From Diphasiastrum complanatum (Eukaryota; Streptophyta; Lycopodiopsida; Lycopodiales; Lycopodiaceae): 64,000 nt of DNA. The stretch covers positions 17,308,149 to 17,372,148 of the forward strand of contig CM055106.1 in the NCBI GenBank assembly GCA_029204225.1. The letters are read 5' to 3'. Numbering within the stretch: position 1 is the stretch's first letter; each line of letters opens with the position of its first letter. Positions 10,040 to 20,689 of this stretch are shown here, piece after piece. Below the pieces are notes generated by a model. It saw only the letters and a list, made by a program, of their open reading frames with translations, was not told the DNA's origin and did not search any database. A program made the translations under genes and the position numbers.

Positions 10040-13000
10040 ATTTTCATATTTAACATATCGTTAAATCTGAGAGGTTGCTCCTTTGATAGAGCCTTTGCGA
10101 AGTATTTTGCTTGGTATAAGTGCTACATGGCAAACTCAATTGGAGTCATGTTGGAAGCCAATGATAGGCTTATCCCAAACAACTATTCATTGTAGAAAGT
10201 GAGGATGGAATCACTTCCTGAGATGAATAATTTTTGGATATTGTTGTAGGTTTGGAGGAGAGACCAGAAACACAACAAAATCAAGTGAGGTATGACAAGA
10301 GGGCCAAGAAGGCTCTACACATGATAAAGATGAATGTTACCAATGAGCTTCTCAAGGAAGTTGGTAAGTGCACATCATCTTTGGAAGATTAAGATTCATT
10401 GAAGAAGCTTTATGAATCCAAGTTTACTTCTAGAGTGTTGACTCTACGAAGGCAAATCAAAAGAATGAAAAAATTCCAAGTACTTTTGTTTTGAGGATTG
10501 ATGAGTTGGCTTGCATTGATGAAAGCATTAAGGAGGGAGAGCTTATTCAAGTGATTCTTAATGGCTTGTTGGATGTTCATGCTAACATTGTTCAAAGTAT
10601 CTCTATTCAAAAGACTTTGCCAAGTTTGATGGATCTTCAAGAGCTCTTGATCAATGAAGAATATAGGCTTCAATCAAGAGGTGGATCTACATCGACACTT
10701 CAAGAGGTAGATCTACATCGACACTTCAAGAAGATGCTATTTCCACAAAGGCCAAATTCAAGGGCAAAACAAAAAATAAGTGGTCTAAGGGGCAAGATCA
10801 AGTGGATGCTTCTTCAAGTGAAAAAAAGAAGGATAGATCAAAGCTCAAGTGCTTCTATTGTGGCATCAAAGGAAACTTTGCAAGTGAGTGCTACAAGAAG
10901 AAGAGAGAGCAAGGAGACAAGCAAGGTAATCTTACTCTTGATGAGGATGGTTTGGATGTTCAAGATGCAAATGATGATGCTTTTGTGATGTCTTCATGTA
11001 TGCTTGCTAATGATGGAGATCTAGATCCTTGGTGGATTGATAGTGGAGCAAGTTCACACATGACTTTTCACAAAGAGTACACTTCTTTGTTGGCATATGG
11101 AGATGACAAGAGGGTGATCTACACGGCCAATGATGGTGAGTGTGCAATCAAAGAGATTGGTACAAATTCTATTTCTCTCTCTACAAATAGAAATGTTCAT
11201 TTGGTGGATGTCTTGTCTATTCCATCTATTACCAAGAATTTGCTTAGCTAAGTAAAGGCCTCATGGTGGAGTTTGATGGAGATGCTTGTATGATCAAAAG
11301 GAAGGATGTCTTGGTTGGAAAAGGTAAAAGGCAAAGGAAGTTGTTCAAACTAGATGCTTGTGTTATTGCTGACCAAGTTGGATGTGTTGCAAGGGAGCAA
11401 ATACCTATTCAAGAGGTTTGGCATAATAGGATGCGACACCTCAACTTCAAGTCATTGGAGGTAATGGCTAGGAAGAAGGTTGTGATAGGTCTTCCAAGTT
11501 TCTTAAGTGACATCAAACATGTTTGTGATTCTTGTGCTTTGTCTAAGTCACATAGACAACCTTCTACTAGATCTATATCTAGATCTACAAAGCCTTTTCA
11601 ACTTGTACATTCGAATATTCATGGATTTACTACAATTAGCATTAGTGGAGCTAAGATGTATGTAACATTCATTGATGATTTTAGTAGATTTTGTTGGATC
11701 TATCTACTAAAGAGCAAGGATGAAGTGCATGATGTCTTTATCAAGTTCAAGAATGCAAGGGAGAACCAATTTTCCACGAACATCAAATGCTTAAGGAGTG
11801 ACAATGGTGGTGATAGTGCAGTTAAAATTTTTTTTGTAGGATATGCATCCACTAAAAAAGCATACAAAGTATATCTTCCTTCTACTGACAAGAATGTTGT
11901 TAGTAGAGATGTGATCTTCCATGAAGATCAGAAGTTTAACTTGGATGATGCACAAATCAAGAAGTCTCATGCAAGATCAATCATCAATCTTGATGCTGCT
12001 CAAGAGGTGGTGAGGCCGAGGCTTGAGGAAGAGCAAATTCAAGCTACCATACCAAGAAGATCTACACGAGCAAGATCTGAGCCAAGGAGGCTCACATATG
12101 ATGAAAAAGGAAGGCAATTAGAAAGCGAAACTTCCTATCATGCTCTCTTCATATCAAATGAAGAGCCTAAAGATGTCCAAGAAGCTCTTCAATCCAAGAT
12201 GTGGGTTGAAGCAATGACCGAAGAGTTTGAAGCCTTGATGTCAAACAACACATGGGAGCTTGTGGAGCCACCAAACAACATGCATGTGATTGGATGTAAG
12301 TGGTTTTTCAGAATCAAGTATAATCATGATGGATCTATCAATAAGTATAAAGCAAGACTTTGTGCCAAAGGCTACTCACAAATCAAAGCCTTCGACTATG
12401 AAGACACCTTTGCACCAGTTGCAAAGATGGTAACAATCTGAATACTTATATCTCTTGCATGTTTTCACAATTGGAGTATGTTCTAGCTTGATGTTTCTAA
12501 TGCATTTCTCATTCGTTACCTTGAGAAGGAGATTTACATGGAGCAACCTCCAGATTTTGTGAAAGAAGGTGATGATTCAAAAGTTTGTCTTTTGTTCAAA
12601 AGTCTCTATGGACTGAAATAAGCAAGTTTGTAGATAACTTTGTAATTATTCTTCTCATCTATGTAGATGATATCATTCTTTGTGGAAATAATGAAAAGCT
12701 AGTTGAAGAAACTAAGCATGCACTTGGTATTGAGTTTAAGATGCAGGACTTAGTTCTTCACTATATTTTTGGCCTTGAAATAGATTTTTGGAAAGGTCAT
12801 GCATTTATAAGCCAAATTAGATATGCACTTTCCATGCTTAAAAAATTCTAGATGGAAAATTGCAAAGGCATAGATACACCTTTGGAGCACACTATAAAAG
12901 TTCCTATGAAAGATGATGAAAAATCCTTTGAGAACATCACTCTTTATAGGAGTCTTATTGGCTCACTTATTTGGTTAATAGTGACTAGGCCTGATCTAAG

Positions 13001-13634
13001 CTATTGTGTTCATAAGCTAAGTCAACACATGCAGGATCCAAAGTTATATCACTAGAAGTTGGTTAAAAGAATCTTGAGGTATATATCTTCTACCTTAGAT
13101 TTTGGACTATTCTACAAGGGAGAAGATCTGACTTTGATTGCTTTTTCATATTCAAATTTTGTAGGAGACAGGTTGGATAGAAAATCCACAAGTGCTTACA
13201 CTATATTTCTTGGAGGGAACTTGGTTTTTTGGCTATCAAAGAAATAGGCAATTATTTCCTTATCATCTTGTGAAGCTGAGTACAAATCTCTTACAATCAC
13301 AACAAAGGAGGTTTTATGAATCAAAAGGCTACTTTTGGAGCTAAAGTGTTATGCAGATGAAGATCTTCTAACTATCAAGAATGACAACATTTATGCTCAA
13401 GCTCTTGCAAATAACCTAGTTTTTCATGCAAGGAGCAAACACATTGAAGTAGCTCATCATTTTGTAAGAGAAAAAGTCATTGGGAGAAAGATCTCTCTGG
13501 AGCATGTTGATTCTACAAAATGTGTTGCAGATCTTCCCAACAAGCCACTACTCAAGAATGTCTTTATGAAGATGAGGTCTAACCTTGGCCTAATTTCGAA
13601 GTCTATGTTGATAGGAACATAAATTTTGAGGAGT
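10040..13634 (+). pseudogene. Copia family B gag-pol, heavily broken
   Basis: A full-order but decayed copia polyprotein. Gag from about 10150 has a TGG-to-TAG change (NNYSL*KVRMES), frameshifts near 10230 and a stop near 10390. A zinc knuckle, CFYCGIKGNFASEC (His replaced by Asn), lies near 10850 and protease WWIDSGASSHM near 11030. GAG-pre-integrase and the first half of the integrase reach LRSDNGGD at about 11812, where the frame jumps to the post-integrase linker; the rest of the catalytic core, including the conserved Glu, has been deleted. RT spans 12230-12850 with YVDD but stops at 12439 and 12484 and a deletion near 12620. RNase H runs 13130-13622. A polypurine tract TTTTGAGGAG ends at 13634. 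Nothing here can encode a working enzyme. Confidence 0.88.
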
Positions 13635-13815
13635 GTGAAGATTATTAAAATATTATCTTCCTATCTCGAGTTGGGGCCATGTCCATGGTTATTTCCACTG
13701 TATTTCATGTTCTTCATAAAAGGTATGCATTAGAGGAGTTCTCAATATCAAAAAGGCCCTTTAAGGAATGCCATGTAGGATATAAAAAATTATCAAAATA
13801 AAAAAAAACAATATT
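13635..13815 (+). repeat. Copia B 3' LTR remnant
   Basis: Begins TGTGAAGATTATT directly after the polypurine tract, as a 3' LTR should. No matching 5' LTR is found upstream of 10040, so the length is unknown; it ends in an A-rich run near 13800. Confidence 0.5.
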
Positions 13816-13898
13816 GTCTATTTGCTTGCCGCCACCACTCCTGAGGCCTCCCCAACTCTCAATGATCTAACCACCGTGTCTATAGTCACAGTTAAGAA

Positions 13899-14056
13899 TT
13901 GGATCTCAATGTTGGTTTTCGGAACTTCAAGTGGGTTAATTCTGATTGTTGTTGGCGAGTTGGCTGCTTGTATGTCAAGTGGGTTTGGATGGCAAGAGTT
14001 GAAGGCTGGGAAGCTAAGTCGTGGTTCTCGGCTCCCTTTGGGATGCCTGCGCTACA
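13899..14056 (+). repeat. 5' LTR fragment of the 14-18 kb element
   Basis: 158 bp nearly identical to the end of the LTR at 17708-17865, followed by the primer site after a TG spacer. About 1.06 kb of the LTR is missing on its left side. Confidence 0.85.
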
Positions 14057-14058
14057 TG

Positions 14059-14070
14059 TGGTATCAGAGC
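14059..14070 (+). other. Primer binding site, tRNA-iMet
   Basis: TGGTATCAGAGC, an exact match to the usual site, two bases after the LTR end at 14056. Confidence 0.92.
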
Positions 14071-14142
14071 CGACTGGCCGGTCAGCTATGCGGATCTCAC
14101 GAAAATGGCCACGGTTTGGGGTTCATCAAGACAACTGTTGTG

Positions 14143-14534
14143 CAAGGTGTTGCCCACAGTGTAAGCACGGGTGCATCCACGGTCAGGGTGGTCGGCAGAA
14201 CGGGGGACTTGATGAGTCAAGGTGCTGCCCTTGAGGTGTAAGCACGGTCAGTTCTCGCGGTTCGGGCCTGACGTTGTCTGCACGTAGGACAGATGAGGCA
14301 AAGTGCTGCCTAGGGAGGTGAAACCATGGTCTATACCTTGTGGGGTGCGGGTTGACATATTCGAACTATACGGGTTAACCATTGATACAGAGATGCTGTT
14401 CGAATTCGGATGTAAAGCACGGGTGGTTAGCTGCCAGTGTGGGATAGCTGCCGATCGTTTAGTTATAAGGGCTATCGACCAAATAGTGGTGCGGCGTGAC
14501 TGAGGCAATGTGCTGCTTATTGGTGAAAGCACGG
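14143..14534 (+). repeat. Dispersed leader motif with hairpin arms, four copies
   Basis: A motif of the form CAAxGTGCTGCC..GGTGTAAGCACGG occurs at 14143-14170, 14218-14247, 14299-14329 and 14506-14534. In the second and fourth copies GTGCT and AGCAC are perfect complements around a 13-14-base loop; in the first copy one arm is GTGTT; in the third the second arm is lost. The motif lies in the leader just after the primer site, where packaging or dimerisation signals of retroelement RNA would be expected. That role is inference. Confidence 0.5.
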
Positions 14535-14808
14535 ATAGTTGGAGGGGTGTCCTATGCGGGCTGATTTCGTGATCGATTTGTATGGGCGCGGCCAGGCAAA
14601 GGTCCGTTGGCAGGACCATCTCAAAAGGGGACCTTGTCTTTGTTACTTGTTAGCAAACCTGCCTGAGTGTCTTACTTGTATGTATTCGTGGTGAGTCTTA
14701 GTACTCGTGCTTTGCCTGGTTTGTATGATTGCTTGTGATACAAGGAGCTGATGGCTCGAGAAGGAACCTTTTCTTTTGAAGGCTGATACCATCAAACAAA
14801 GAGGACTA

Positions 14809-15315
14809 CAGAATCTGTGGGGCGGATTTGCAGTTCAAGTACTCGCACGTGAACGGCAACGAAATGACTCAATGTTTGCAAAGGATGGATGGCTAGCTTG
14901 TTTCTTGGGTTAGTTTCATTTGCGACAATGCCCACCAGACGCAAGCAGGAAGTCAAAAGTTGGAAAGGGCAATTTCAGGAGAGATCTTCTATGGAGCAGT
15001 TGGTCTTCATTTTGGGACGGCCACCTTCGGAACTGAAACTCACTGAGCATGGGTGATATCCAGAATCTGTGGGGTGGATTTGCAGTTCAAGTACTCGCAC
15101 GTGAACGGCAACGAAACGACTCAATGTTTGCAAAGGATGGATGGCTAGCCTGTTTCTTGGGTTAGTTTCATTTGCGACAACGCCCACCAGACGCAAGCAG
15201 GAAGTCAAAAGTTGGAAAGGGCAATTTCAGGGGAGATCTTCTATGGAGCAGTTGGTCTTCATTTTGGGACGGCCACCTTCGGAACTGAAACTCACTGAGC
15301 ATGGGTGATATCCAG
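14809..15315. repeat. 252-bp tandem duplication
   Basis: Two copies of a 252-bp unit (14809-15060 and 15061-15312), each starting CAGAATCTGTGGGG. By eye they differ at about five sites, all transitions. No protein is encoded. The unit lies in the interior of the non-coding LTR element. Confidence 0.92.
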
Positions 15316-15689
15316 TATCAGTTGGGTTTTTCCTCAAAGGGGAAAGACTAGGATCCTCTTCAGAGATTGGCAACAAGTTGGATCGAGCCATAATCCTAGC
15401 ATATGGGAAGCAAAGTGTTGGAAAGGCTTTTTGTCCGAAGAACTCTACTCTAAGTTCGATCAGCTGATTTTATAAGTGGAGGGGAACTATCACACACACC
15501 TCTCTCTTGGGGCAAATTTTGAATGAAAGTTGATCAAAATGGGGGCAAATTCAAGGTGACCTAGCCATACTCACACGAGGAGACTGGCGAACTTTGGACC
15601 TAATAAGTTGACAAGTTTTTGTTGTGAAAAGAAATGTTTGTTATAGGCTTTCTCTGGACCAGCAATGATGAGAAAACATATGAGTACGC

Positions 15690-16080
15690 TGGCTTGTGTT
15701 ACGTGTAAGGCAGCTGATCAATGAAAGAACTGTGAAAGTTGAGTCTTGCATGAGAGACTTGGTATTTCGAATGGACGCTAAGGGACAGTTCGCGTTGAGA
15801 TCGGACTAGTGCAAACTCTGGGTGCATGTGTCTGATTCAAAGAGAGCTACTTGAAGCCAAGCTCGATGTACACTTCTTGTTTTGACTGTGAGGCAACTGA
15901 CCAGTGATGGAATTGTGAAAGTCAAGTTTTGCGCGACGGACATGGTGCTTCAAACAAACGCGAAGAGATAGTTCGGATGCGGATCAAACTGGTGCGACCC
16001 TTTGGCTTTCCACGAGCTCAATGGTTACATTTGGGCTGATTCAAAGAGCTACTTCAAGCTCAGTGAGAGGTGCATTGCAG
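15690..16080. repeat. Diverged tandem repeat, two units of about 185 bp
   Basis: Sequence near 15708 (GGCAGCTGATCAATGAAAGA) recurs, changed, near 15892 (GGCAACTGACCAGTGATGGA), and both units go on with GTGAAAGT, then a GATTCAAAGAG block and an AGCTAC block. No coding role is seen. Confidence 0.6.
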
Positions 16081-16646
16081 AGTACTTAATCTTTGCCTAC
16101 CTTAAAGAGCCAAGATGGAAAAATATCAAGATTAGGCTGGGACAAGGAGAGAAATCAAGGTGCAGAAGCAACAAGGCACAAAGTGGACCATAAAGTGGGC
16201 AATCAAACGATAAATCCTTTGGCTCAGGGAGCCCTGATACCTGTGCGGAACTGAACAAATCCGGAGCTAAGGGAGCTCAACACAAAGTGCATCAAGGACA
16301 AATCAGGACCTCAAAGGAGTTCCAAAGTCGAAAGTCAAAAGCGACAGGGGCGAACATTTCAAAGAAAGGCCTCTGTCACCAGTTAATAAGGTTTTTGGGT
16401 TTTACGAAAGCGATATCAAATCCACGCTTCTCCCAAACAAAGATATATTTTCAAGTTATGTAATCTTTCAGTACAAAGAGCTGAGCCTCCGACTTGTGGT
16501 GTGCCAGCTTCAATGTTAATAAAAAGTGGCCAGTAAATTGAGTATTGTGCTAAATAGCTTAAATGTATAGTTATTTTAATTGGGAGACACCTTTACTTTA
16601 ATCTGACATCTGATGAGGACATCAGATTTTATAAAGGTGGGGTGGA

Positions 16647-17865
16647 TGTTGTAAAGCTACCTTTACAAACTTTACTTTCGGCCCCATCGGCGCCGGCTAT
16701 GTCCCCGGCGCCAGCAGCGCCCCTGCTGCTCCCGGTGCCACTGTGACCAGAATCTTGCCGGCGCCCAGTTCCTATGGCTGAAAATCTTTGATCGGTTCTA
16801 GCGGAGTCCAGAGAGCTCAGATCGATGTGCAATCACCTCACACGATCTAGGCATGATTCTTTAGGAAGCCTGGAGATCAATAAAATCTAGAGAGAGAAAA
16901 TGACTTTCTAGAAAGAAAAAATCCTAGAGAGAGAAAAATGTGCTTTACCAGCTTGGGTAGAGTGCTTGGTATGAGGGGGGTGCCGAATCACACCAATACT
17001 ATAGGGGAGTGCGGGTTGCGACTCAGGGCAAGCTCCAACCAAGTCTCAGCCTCCCTTGCTGGAATGTTGTCATGGCTCTCGCCTTGGCATGCTAGCGCCC
17101 TAGAGACTAGGGTCGGTCACACACATGAAATGTAACCTTCTCAGATTTATCAATAAAGTGAGATTTTCCTCAAACTGACTCTGATTACCTTCTGGGTTTC
17201 AGTGTTCGATAAAAGCGCCAGTTGTAAGGCCGCTTTCAAAATTTTTAACTTGGCACATAGCTGAGGGTCGTATCCCAGGACGCCAACGGTATGCCGTCGG
17301 GACCATTCGGTCCGTGGCGCCAGCGGTATGCTGTCGGGACCATTTGGTCCAGGAACTGGTTGTCTCCATATCTGTCGCGGCTTGTGGTTCTTAGTGTTCC
17401 TTGCATGAACGTGAATGGGTTAAGCTCTTGGGGAACGGGCTCTAACTTGTCGGCTGAGTTGGATGGCTTGCTTGGGTGAAAGTTACCTGTTTATGGCTGT
17501 CCAGTCTGGCGTGGTGCCAGGTTGGCTTCCAGCGCTCGCGACGAAGCTTTCAGTTGGTTAAGTCTGATGTAAGTCAGACCGCTTGCTTGGAATGGATGTT
17601 ACTCGTTTGTAACGAAGCTTCGAGTTGGTTAAGTTTGATGTATGTCGGGCGGCTTGCTTGGAGGGAAGTCACCCACATCGGGACCCCCGATCTGGCATGG
17701 CGCCAGGTTGGATCTCAATGTTGGTTTTCGGAACTTCAAGTGGGTTAAGTCTAATCGTTGTTGGCGAGTTGGCTGCTTGTATGTCAAGTGGGTTTGGATG
17801 GCAAGAGTTGAAGGCTGGGAAGCTAAGTTGTGGTTCCCGGCTCCCTTTGGGATGCCTGCGCTACA
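16647..17865 (+). repeat. 3' LTR of the 14-18 kb element
   Basis: Starts TGTTGTAAAGC after the polypurine tract and ends GCGCTACA. It contains a GC-rich block (16680-16760), two tandem copies of a unit holding GGTATGCCGTCGGGACCATT (17280-17352), and about three diverged units with GAAGCTT..GTTGGTTAAGT followed by GCTTGCTTGG (17545-17800). Open frames crossing the LTR are not supported as genes. Confidence 0.85.
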
Positions 17866-18470
17866 CTAAGCCAAGCATAGGAGGAGCAAAAGCACGTCGT
17901 TTCCTATCAAATCATATTGGTAAGGCTTCTAATATTCAACACTCAGTCTGGACAAATATTATTGCTACCACTCAGGACTTCGAGGAAGACGGCAAAACCA
18001 AAGTACTAAAAGTTGATGTATGGAAGAAGCTTGATAGTGTGATTGCTATTTTAAGAAAGAAAACTACTCTGATATTGATAAGAAAGCTGTCCAAAGGACT
18101 TGTGTCGAGTTTGTTAATGCAGTATCAAAAGCATGGGGAGAAGATCACATCACTCATTACATGGTTAGTATATATTTTAAGATGCTTTCAATTTTTCATA
18201 TATATTTAGATCCAAACATAAGACTAACATTATGATTTTGACATATGCAGCACATCCTAAGAGATCATACAACATTTTTTGCAAACACATATGGAAGCTT
18301 GAGTGTATGGTCATCACAAGGGATGGAGAAGTCACACTAGCAAGCACGAGCATCATTTCATCGAAATACACAACATGGAGGAACCAATGAAAAACAAAAC
18401 TACATTTGTCAATTGTTTCAGTGGTTCTACCGCAGAGTTCAAATTTGACATATAACAAAGTCCACACAAT
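17866..18470 (+). pseudogene. Fragment of an unidentified protein gene with a probable intron
   Basis: Directly after the LTR end an open stretch reads HSVWTNIIATTQDFEEDG and DVWKKLDSVIAILRKK. After a one-base frame slip near 18065 it continues DIDKKAVQRTCVEFVNAV and AWGEDHITHYM. A GTTAGTATAT donor at about 18163 and a TATGCAG acceptor at about 18250 would join this to HILRDHTTFFANTYGSLSVW and SSQGMEKSH. I do not recognise the family with certainty; the last block resembles proteins of unknown function that occur in many copies in animal and plant genomes, possibly transposon-derived. The 5' part is missing. Confidence 0.45.
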
Positions 18471-19035
18471 ACAACAAGTTTAGAAAAGCATGCAAGTTCA
18501 TACATGAAGAGAAAATTAGATGATTGTTGAGTAGAAGATCATCATTGTCATCAAATCATTACATGTTCATGATTGCTTTGCAAATTCATTGAACAAGAGA
18601 GGAGAAATACTCACTTTAAATGTATTGATTGTATTATAACAAAATACAAAATGTCAACTATTTATCATCAGCTTGTGTGTCAGATTCTATGGCAGTATTG
18701 TCATGAAAAAATTCTCTGCTAGAGTATGGATCTAATATATGTGCATTATCCTTATTTCCACTAAGCTCAATATAAGTGGAATACAATGAAGATGGGAGCT
18801 CCTTAAAGGAACATTCCCATCAGTAAAATCTAGAATGTTCAAAACATAAAATCTTTTGAGAAAAATGATCTTATTTGTCTTAACAAATTTATGTCCTCCT
18901 AGGTAGAATGATAAAACTTTAACTGCCATTATAAGACTCTCCTCAACTGGAACTCCCACCATATTTCGTGAGGAATTTTATCCAGTATTCTAGATTTCAA
19001 AATTTGATTCTGAAGAGACGTAGCCACTGCTTCCA
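18471..19035. other. No recognisable feature
   Basis: AT-rich sequence without a supported gene or repeat match inside the window. Confidence 0.5.
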
Positions 19036-19744
19036 TGTAGTGGGTTTCTTTTCTTGCCTATTCTCAACCCAAGATCTAATCAATCTAGCATCGAGGAGAT
19101 GAAGTTAGTTGTCACGCGTAGATTCGTTCCCATGAGAGCAATAGCATAGTTCAAATTTCAGCATGAATGGAAGATTCACATCTAACTCTACCATCCACTA
19201 ACCCTAAGCATTAACACTACATCCATTAATACTAGATCCACAATGAAGATAGCTTACTCTTTCTCTCTCTCCCTTTCTCTCTCATAAAAAGTATAAAAAC
19301 ATGCAATCCCAGCATGAGAGATGGTAGAAAAGTGATACAGAACAAGGACATTCATAAATCCATTTCACAAGAGAACCAATTTGCTTTATTGAAATGAAGA
19401 TATGTACATGTGTAGCAAACTCGAGTTGGTCCTTTTTTATAGTAGAGAGGAGGACCCTGGCCTCTGAATCCTATTGGTCCATTTTTGCCTCCCTAACTAT
19501 TCAAATTTAAAAAAGAGTGGGAATCATCCAAATTGGAGGGAAACCCAACTTTATTCACTAACTTGACATTTAGGCCCTTCGACATTAAAAGTCCCGCAAA
19601 AAGACCTAAAGTCCTTTTATTAGCTTTCTAATTAATCAAATCTCTATGTGATCATCGAGTTGGACTTACACACGCAAGGTGCCAAATGCCTCTCACTTAT
19701 TAACTAGGGTTAGGGTTGCCTTGGGATCTGCAAACCCTCCAACA
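19036..19744 (-). mobile_element. Solo LTR of Ty3 family B
   Basis: 709 bp that is the reverse complement of the LTR at 50489-51230, with TGTAGTGGG at the left edge and CCTCCAACA at the right. No primer site follows the left edge and no polypurine tract precedes the right edge, so it reads as a solo LTR on the minus strand. The flanks show no clean target-site duplication. It contains a CT-rich run near 19258-19284. Confidence 0.85.
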
Positions 19745-20689
19745 ATATCCACGACCAAAACTGATGGCGGTCCTACAACACCTGCGAGATGCAGTTATTG
19801 TGGGCTTTTATTTGCTTCACGTCGAATCTTTATTAAATGATACTGCACCTTCTCCATGAAATCGAGTCGGGCAGTGTTGAAATATAAATTGAAAACAACG
19901 GTGGGCTCCGGCGATCCACTTTGAAGTTGTTCAGGTTGTGAATCGAGATTCCCAGGACCGTCCCATCATTGCGACACGGAGATACAATCTAGCCACCGGC
20001 AGCTGATCCTTAATGCTCTCTGACACCATTGGCTTACTTGGATCGAATGCCAAAGGAGAAAGGCAATCATCCCATCACGTTGCCACGAATGCCAATAGAG
20101 TCAAATCTTTTGCAAAGAGCGCCAATTGTCTCACTGTCAGATCGGGAGAGTGTATATACTCCCGCTGGTATGCTTGTAGTGCCCGGTGGAAATCCACTGA
20201 AGTTTTTCAACTGTAAGATTGGTGGATGATTGGCCAGTTCGGCATATGGATAGTAATTTTGTCCATGGCCAATCCCAAATCCTTCCACTTATTCTTGCGC
20301 GACATTGGTACGTAATATGGATCTACGTGCAATTGGTGAGGGCTGTCCCTGTAACTCTCCAAGCTAGCTGCTCTCCCAATGCGGGTATTTTATCCAATTC
20401 TTTGTCGGCCTCTATTTTAGAGGTCTTAAACTTGAGAACCCAACCACCCCGCCAACACCTGAACGACAGACTTTTCATAGGTGGTTTCAGACAACACGCA
20501 TTCTTGTTCCAGAGGGATAGTGGACTGGGCCACTATCTTAGGCATTGCTTGAATAATGAGATCTGTATTGCTCATTCCATGCTGAGCAGAACTTGATAGA
20601 TCTATTGATTAAGCAACCAATAACTCTCTATGATTGTAAAGTACAATCATTATTGTCCTAAACACTCTAAAATTTATCAAATACTTCAT
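19745..20689. other. No recognisable gene
   Basis: Short frames on both strands lack known motifs. A minus-strand stretch at 20067-20288 is less AT-rich than its surroundings and could be a decayed exon, but I cannot name it. Confidence 0.4.

Larger units (their letters stand above)
13899..17865 (+). mobile_element. Large non-coding LTR retrotransposon derivative, 5'-truncated
   Basis: The 3' LTR is complete (16647-17865, 1219 bp). Only the last 158 bp of the 5' LTR survive (13899-14056), matching 17708-17865. A tRNA-iMet primer site TGGTATCAGAGC (14059-14070) and a polypurine tract AAAGGTGGGGTGGA ending at 16646 are in place. The 2.6-kb interior has no credible gene but several internal repeats. 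This is the build of a LARD-type non-autonomous element that would use proteins of a relative. What cut off the 5' LTR is not visible; a copia B remnant lies just upstream. Confidence 0.8.

Noticed and set aside
14248-14619. 123-residue minus-strand frame in the leader of the non-coding element
   Set aside because: It overlaps the repeated hairpin motif on the opposite strand and has no recognisable domain.
17291-18209. Frames running through the 3' LTR of the 14-18 kb element
   Set aside because: They cross tandem repeats and the LTR boundary; only the part after 17865 has protein-like wording.
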